NCBI GenBank assembly: GCA_023390775.1
Contig: JAEWCF010000094.1
Span: 1 to 26,042, forward strand
Direction: 5' to 3'
Length of the DNA stretch: 26,042 nucleotides
Source: Bacteroidota bacterium
GTDB lineage: Bacteria; Bacteroidota; Bacteroidia; Flavobacteriales; Flavobacteriaceae
Position 1 is the stretch's first letter. Each line of letters opens with the position of its first letter. Shown here one piece after another: positions 23,397 through 26,042 of this stretch. The notes beneath the pieces are model-generated. The model saw only the letters and a program-made list of their open reading frames with translations. It searched no databases and was not told the origin of the DNA. Both the position numbers and the translations under genes were made by a program.

Positions 23397-24343
23397 TGAA
23401 GTTCTCCACGACGGTCCCGATTGCGCGCTCCGGAAAATCGATCGGGTACGGATCGCGGATCCTGCTGCTGGGCTCGTGCTTCGCATCCAATATGGCCGAA
23501 AAGTTTTCGATGTACAGGTTCAGGTATGAAGTGAATCCGTTTGGCATCCTGTTCCAGCCTACGGCGATTGCGGGTTTTATCAACGCGTGTATTTCCGGGA
23601 AAATTTATGGGCCGGACGATGTATTTGAATCCAGGGGCTCCTGGCATCACTTCCAGGCGCATTCGCAGATGGACGGCGCTTCGGCGGATGCAATGTGCCT
23701 GTCGCTCAACGATGCGGTCCTCCTTGGGCGCGAAAACATCCTGCACGCGACGCATGTCTTCATTACGCTCGGTACGGCGTGGGCCTACCGGCATCGGGAA
23801 ACCGGCCAGCTCGTCGCCAACTGCCACAAGTTGCCACAGGTCCATTTCTCGAAGGAACTGCTTTCGGTGGACACCATCGGCGAAAGCCTCGACCGAATCA
23901 TCCAAACCTTGCAGCAAGTGAATCCTTCGGCTCAAATTGTCTTTACGGTATCGCCCGTCCGGCATATCAAGGACGGCTTTGTCCATAACCAGCGCAGCAA
24001 GGCCAACCTCATTGCCGCCTTGCACGAGGCGCTCGACCGGTTTGCAGGCGTCGGGTATTTCCCTGCCTACGAGATCATGATGGATGAACTTCGCGATTAC
24101 CGGTTCTATGCACCCGATATGATTCATCCCGGCGGGGTAGCCATCGATTACATCTGGGAACGGTTCGCCGATGTTTGGATTGCCGATGAGGCCCGGCCCG
24201 TGATGGCTGAGGTGGAATCGATCGTCCGCAGGCTGGCGCACAGGCCGTTCAATCCCGCGTCTGCGGATCACGGGGCTTTCCGGGCTTCCCTCGAGTCGGA
24301 CATTGCGGTCATCACCGCGAGGTTTCCCCACATGCAGTTTTAA
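23396..24343 (+). CDS. GSCFA-domain protein
   Basis: A 315-residue protein with the family motif GSCFA (26-30) in LLLGSCFASNMAEKF, typical of the GSCFA family, whose fold is related to SGNH/GDSL hydrolases; the Ser in GSCFA sits where the nucleophile of that fold lies. Other conserved stretches are NPFGILFQPTAI, ITLGTAWAYRH, FTVSPVRHIKDGF and the C-terminal YAPDMIHPGGVAIDYIWERF with a His that could complete a catalytic dyad. Substrate and pathway are not established. It has no signal peptide. It overlaps the upstream lipoprotein gene by one base, and 75 bp separate it from the next gene. Confidence 0.93.
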   Translation: MKFSTTVPIARSGKSIGYGSRILLLGSCFASNMAEKFSMYRFRYEVNPFGILFQPTAIAGFINACISGKIYGPDDVFESRGSWHHFQAHSQMDGASADAMCLSLNDAVLLGRENILHATHVFITLGTAWAYRHRETGQLVANCHKLPQVHFSKELLSVDTIGESLDRIIQTLQQVNPSAQIVFTVSPVRHIKDGFVHNQRSKANLIAALHEALDRFAGVGYFPAYEIMMDELRDYRFYAPDMIHPGGVAIDYIWERFADVWIADEARPVMAEVESIVRRLAHRPFNPASADHGAFRASLESDIAVITARFPHMQF

Positions 24344-24362
24344 AAATACGCTGTTTTACGTA

Positions 24363-24393
24363 TTGATTGGAGGTGTTTATTGGTCCAGATTTG
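24363..24393 (+). promoter_or_regulatory. Possible promoter of the acidic-tether lipoprotein
   Basis: TTG (24363-24365), 20 bp, then CAGATTTG (24386-24393), which has one mismatch to TAnnTTTG. It lies 25 bp before the ATG at 24419. Confidence 0.4.
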
Positions 24394-24418
24394 TCACAGT
24401 AAAACCAATAACACTTTT

Positions 24419-24949
24419 ATGAAAAATTACAAGACTTTCTGGAAATCCCTCTTTTTTGCAACAGCCATCCTGGCTTTCAATGCCTGCAGCGACGATGACG
24501 ACAACGGCGGAGGCGGCGGATCCACTCCCAGCGGAACCTACGTGAAGGCTAAAGTTGACGGCACTACGTACGAGACTTACCGCATCCAAGGCGTTTCGGC
24601 CGCAACGGCGATTTCTACCGGATCGGGCGACTCAAGGCTGATCATGATCGGCGGGTCGATCGACATGAACGGTACCAAGGCCTGGTCTGTCAACCTGTTG
24701 GGGATCAACGCAACAGGCGAGTATCCGCTCAACGCCGATTCCAACAGCACGATCGCATACGTGGAAAACGGAACGGGAGTAAGCTACGACAACAGCAACT
24801 GTACGGGTACCGACGGAACCGTCAAGATCACTAAACTCACCGATACCGAAGTTGAAGGTACGTTCAGCCTCGTGGGCAAGAACGACGAGGACTGCTCCAT
24901 GTCAAAGACAATCACGCAGGGATCTTTCCGCGGCGTTTTCATGAACTAG
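24419..24949 (+). CDS. Lipoprotein with export-signal-like SDDDD after the lipidated Cys
   Basis: A 176-residue lipoprotein. The start is the ATG at 24419, which opens the signal II peptide (MKNYKTFWKSLFFATAILAF) with Cys23 in the sequence NAC-SDDDD. A Gly-rich spacer (GGGGGS) follows, then a small beta-rich domain (YVKAKVDGTTYETY, WSVNLLGINATGEYPLN, GTVKITKLTDTEVEGTF) ending KTITQGSFRGVFMN. The domain resembles flavobacterial lipoproteins of DUF6252 type. The SDDDD run behind the Cys matches the acidic lipoprotein export signals known from Bacteroidota, so surface display is expected. An earlier in-frame start (24380) would remove the signal logic. A strong terminator follows. Confidence 0.85.
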   Translation: MKNYKTFWKSLFFATAILAFNACSDDDDNGGGGGSTPSGTYVKAKVDGTTYETYRIQGVSAATAISTGSGDSRLIMIGGSIDMNGTKAWSVNLLGINATGEYPLNADSNSTIAYVENGTGVSYDNSNCTGTDGTVKITKLTDTEVEGTFSLVGKNDEDCSMSKTITQGSFRGVFMN

Positions 24950-24967
24950 CATCGATCAAATCATGAG

Positions 24968-24991
24968 ACCGGGCCCAGGCCCGGTTTTTTT
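24968..24991 (+). terminator. Rho-independent terminator after the lipoprotein gene
   Basis: An 8-bp stem ACCGGGCC/GGCCCGGT (24968-24975 with 24978-24985) is followed by T to 24991, 18 bp after the TAG. Confidence 0.88.
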
Positions 24992-25044
24992 AGCCCCAAT
25001 CATCTTGAAGGAAATTTTTTTTTCGCATCATCAGCCACAGGAGC

Positions 25045-25302
25045 ATGGTAATTTTTCTCATTGGTGTCATTATGTTGCTGACGGTGGCCATCGTGCTGCT
25101 TTGCATCCAGATCCGGCTTTCGCGCGAATCCCATCGCGGGGCATCGGCGCGGTTGGGCAGCAGGATCGAATGGCTGCAAAAGGCAAATGCGCGAAACGGT
25201 GCGTTGCTGGTGGCTTCGGACGATTTGCAGCACAAGCTCCTGAATGCGCGAAGGGAACTGGACCGAATGCTGATGGACGCGGCATCGGATAGAGCGACGT
25301 AA
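25045..25302 (+). CDS. Small one-helix membrane protein with coiled coil
   Basis: An 85-residue protein, not assigned. Residues 1-22 form a hydrophobic helix (MVIFLIGVIMLLTVAIVLLC), then a basic turn, then a charged helix (about 35-80, SRIEWLQKANARNGAL and NARRELDRMLMDAAS) that could be a coiled coil. This matches small inner-membrane anchors with a cytoplasmic helix. The ATG at 25045 has AGGAG one base upstream, too close for normal SD use. It is separated by 34 bp from the TPR gene that follows on the same strand. Its reality rests on the coherent layout; function is unknown. Confidence 0.6.
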   Translation: MVIFLIGVIMLLTVAIVLLCIQIRLSRESHRGASARLGSRIEWLQKANARNGALLVASDDLQHKLLNARRELDRMLMDAASDRAT

Positions 25303-25336
25303 TGCTTTTTTCCTATTTTTATCAGCAAAACTACCG

Positions 25337-26042
25337 ATGGCAATCAGGACCTTAGCGCTTTTACTTTTGACGGTCATCGCATCGGCACAGCACAAACGCA
25401 CCATCGATTCCATCAACAACATCGCCGTGGAGAGCATTGTCGCGAGCGGGGACCGGTATGAAAAGGTGTACCTCAGGAATGCCTCGGACGCCAAAAGCGC
25501 GCAGTATCCCCTGGGCCTCGCACAATCCTACGCCCGGCTTGCCCTGATTTACTATTACCGAGGGCGTTATGAACTCAATGTAAAATACAGACTTGCGGCG
25601 ATCGAACTGTACAAGAAACTCGGGCTTACGGGGCCGCTGGCCGACCAGTATGGCGAACTCGGGTATTCCATGAAGCGCCGGAACATGAAAAAGGCGCAGC
25701 AGTACATGCAGACGGGGATCAAGCTCGCCGAATCGGAAAGCCTGCTCAGGGAAAAGCTCAAGCTCTACGACAACTACGGCGTGCTCAAGGAAATGCAGGG
25801 CCAACTGGACAGCGCGCTCCTCTATTATCGGCGTGGGCTGGATATCAAGGAACAGGTCCGGGACAGCATCGGGATTCCGTACAGCCTTTCCAATATTGCC
25901 GGGATCCACGTGATGCGCGGGGAATTTGACAAGGCAAAGCCGATTTACGAGAGGGCGCTTGCGATAAGGCGCGCCAAGAACGAACAGCTGGGAATTGCCG
26001 AGAGCCTTACGTTTTTTGGCAATATGTACATGGAGCAAAAAG
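25337..26042 (+). CDS. Secreted or membrane TPR protein, N-terminal part (cut by window end)
   Basis: Open reading frame from the ATG at 25337 to the last base with no stop (235 residues visible). Residues 1-18 are a signal peptide (MAIRTLALLLLTVIASAQ). The remainder is helical and matches tetratricopeptide repeats: ALIYYYRGRYELNVKYRLAA (about 72-91), YGELGYSMKRRNMKKAQQYM, YGVLKEMQGQLDSALLYYRR and SNIAGIHVMRGEFDKAKPIY. In flavobacteria such exported TPR arrays are often the sensor part of a histidine kinase or of a membrane-anchored HTH regulator, but the deciding domain lies beyond this window. No substrate or ligand can be named. Confidence 0.85.
   Translation, partial: MAIRTLALLLLTVIASAQHKRTIDSINNIAVESIVASGDRYEKVYLRNASDAKSAQYPLGLAQSYARLALIYYYRGRYELNVKYRLAAIELYKKLGLTGPLADQYGELGYSMKRRNMKKAQQYMQTGIKLAESESLLREKLKLYDNYGVLKEMQGQLDSALLYYRRGLDIKEQVRDSIGIPYSLSNIAGIHVMRGEFDKAKPIYERALAIRRAKNEQLGIAESLTFFGNMYMEQK

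Noticed and set aside
23390..24331. 313-codon antisense frame opposite the GSCFA gene
   Set aside because: The plus strand carries a recognised GSCFA protein over the same span. The antisense translation is low-complexity and matches nothing.

Overview
The window looks like chromosome of a member of the Flavobacteriaceae (Bacteroidota). The signs are a secreted protein with a type IX secretion (T9SS) sorting domain, a SusC-like/OMP_b-brl_3 outer-membrane barrel, a GSCFA-domain protein, lipoproteins with acidic residues after the lipobox Cys, no Shine-Dalgarno sequences before most starts, and promoters of the Bacteroidota form TTG-N~20-TAnnTTTG. By eye the GC content is moderate to high for the family (not counted). 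There is no rRNA, tRNA, CRISPR array, insertion sequence or phage module. Most genes are core or envelope functions.

Layout. (1) 1-629: the 3' part of era. (2) 725-5772, minus strand: a tightly overlapping operon tetR > ABC exporter > HlyD-type adaptor > TolC-type outer-membrane channel, a complete tripartite exporter behind its own repressor, with a 19-bp perfect palindrome at the promoter. The ABC subunit keeps its Walker A motif but has altered residues at the Q-loop, signature, Walker B/catalytic and H-loop positions. (3) 5844-7849: a small zinc-ribbon protein (minus) divergent from der (plus), then a two-helix membrane protein converging on der with no gap. (4) 8153-14155: a 1,037-residue T9SS cargo protein followed by a TonB-dependent-receptor-like barrel. 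(5) 14157-17439, minus strand: an envelope cluster M23 peptidase > MerR-type regulator > LemA > two TPM-domain proteins. (6) 17627-20257: alaS, divergent from that cluster. (7) 20386-22563: a small secreted protein and a PQQ/BamB-like repeat protein in one operon. (8) 22689-24949: a YD-like lipoprotein overlapping a GSCFA protein by one base, then an acidic-tethered lipoprotein. (9) 25045-26042: a small one-helix protein and the start of a TPR protein cut by the window end.

The most unusual structure is not a gene. Several intergenic stretches are built of short tandem words with a strict 7-bp period (637-664, 680-721, 16011-16079, 16107-16137, 22558-22585) or 8-bp period (15966-16010, 17593-17624). 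Their sequences differ but the periods repeat. The heptamer arrays touch gene 3' ends and twice contain the stop codon. The octamer arrays lie directly in front of the lemA and alaS starts, where they make leaders with no G on the coding strand. They resemble in form the heptanucleotide STRRs known from cyanobacteria.
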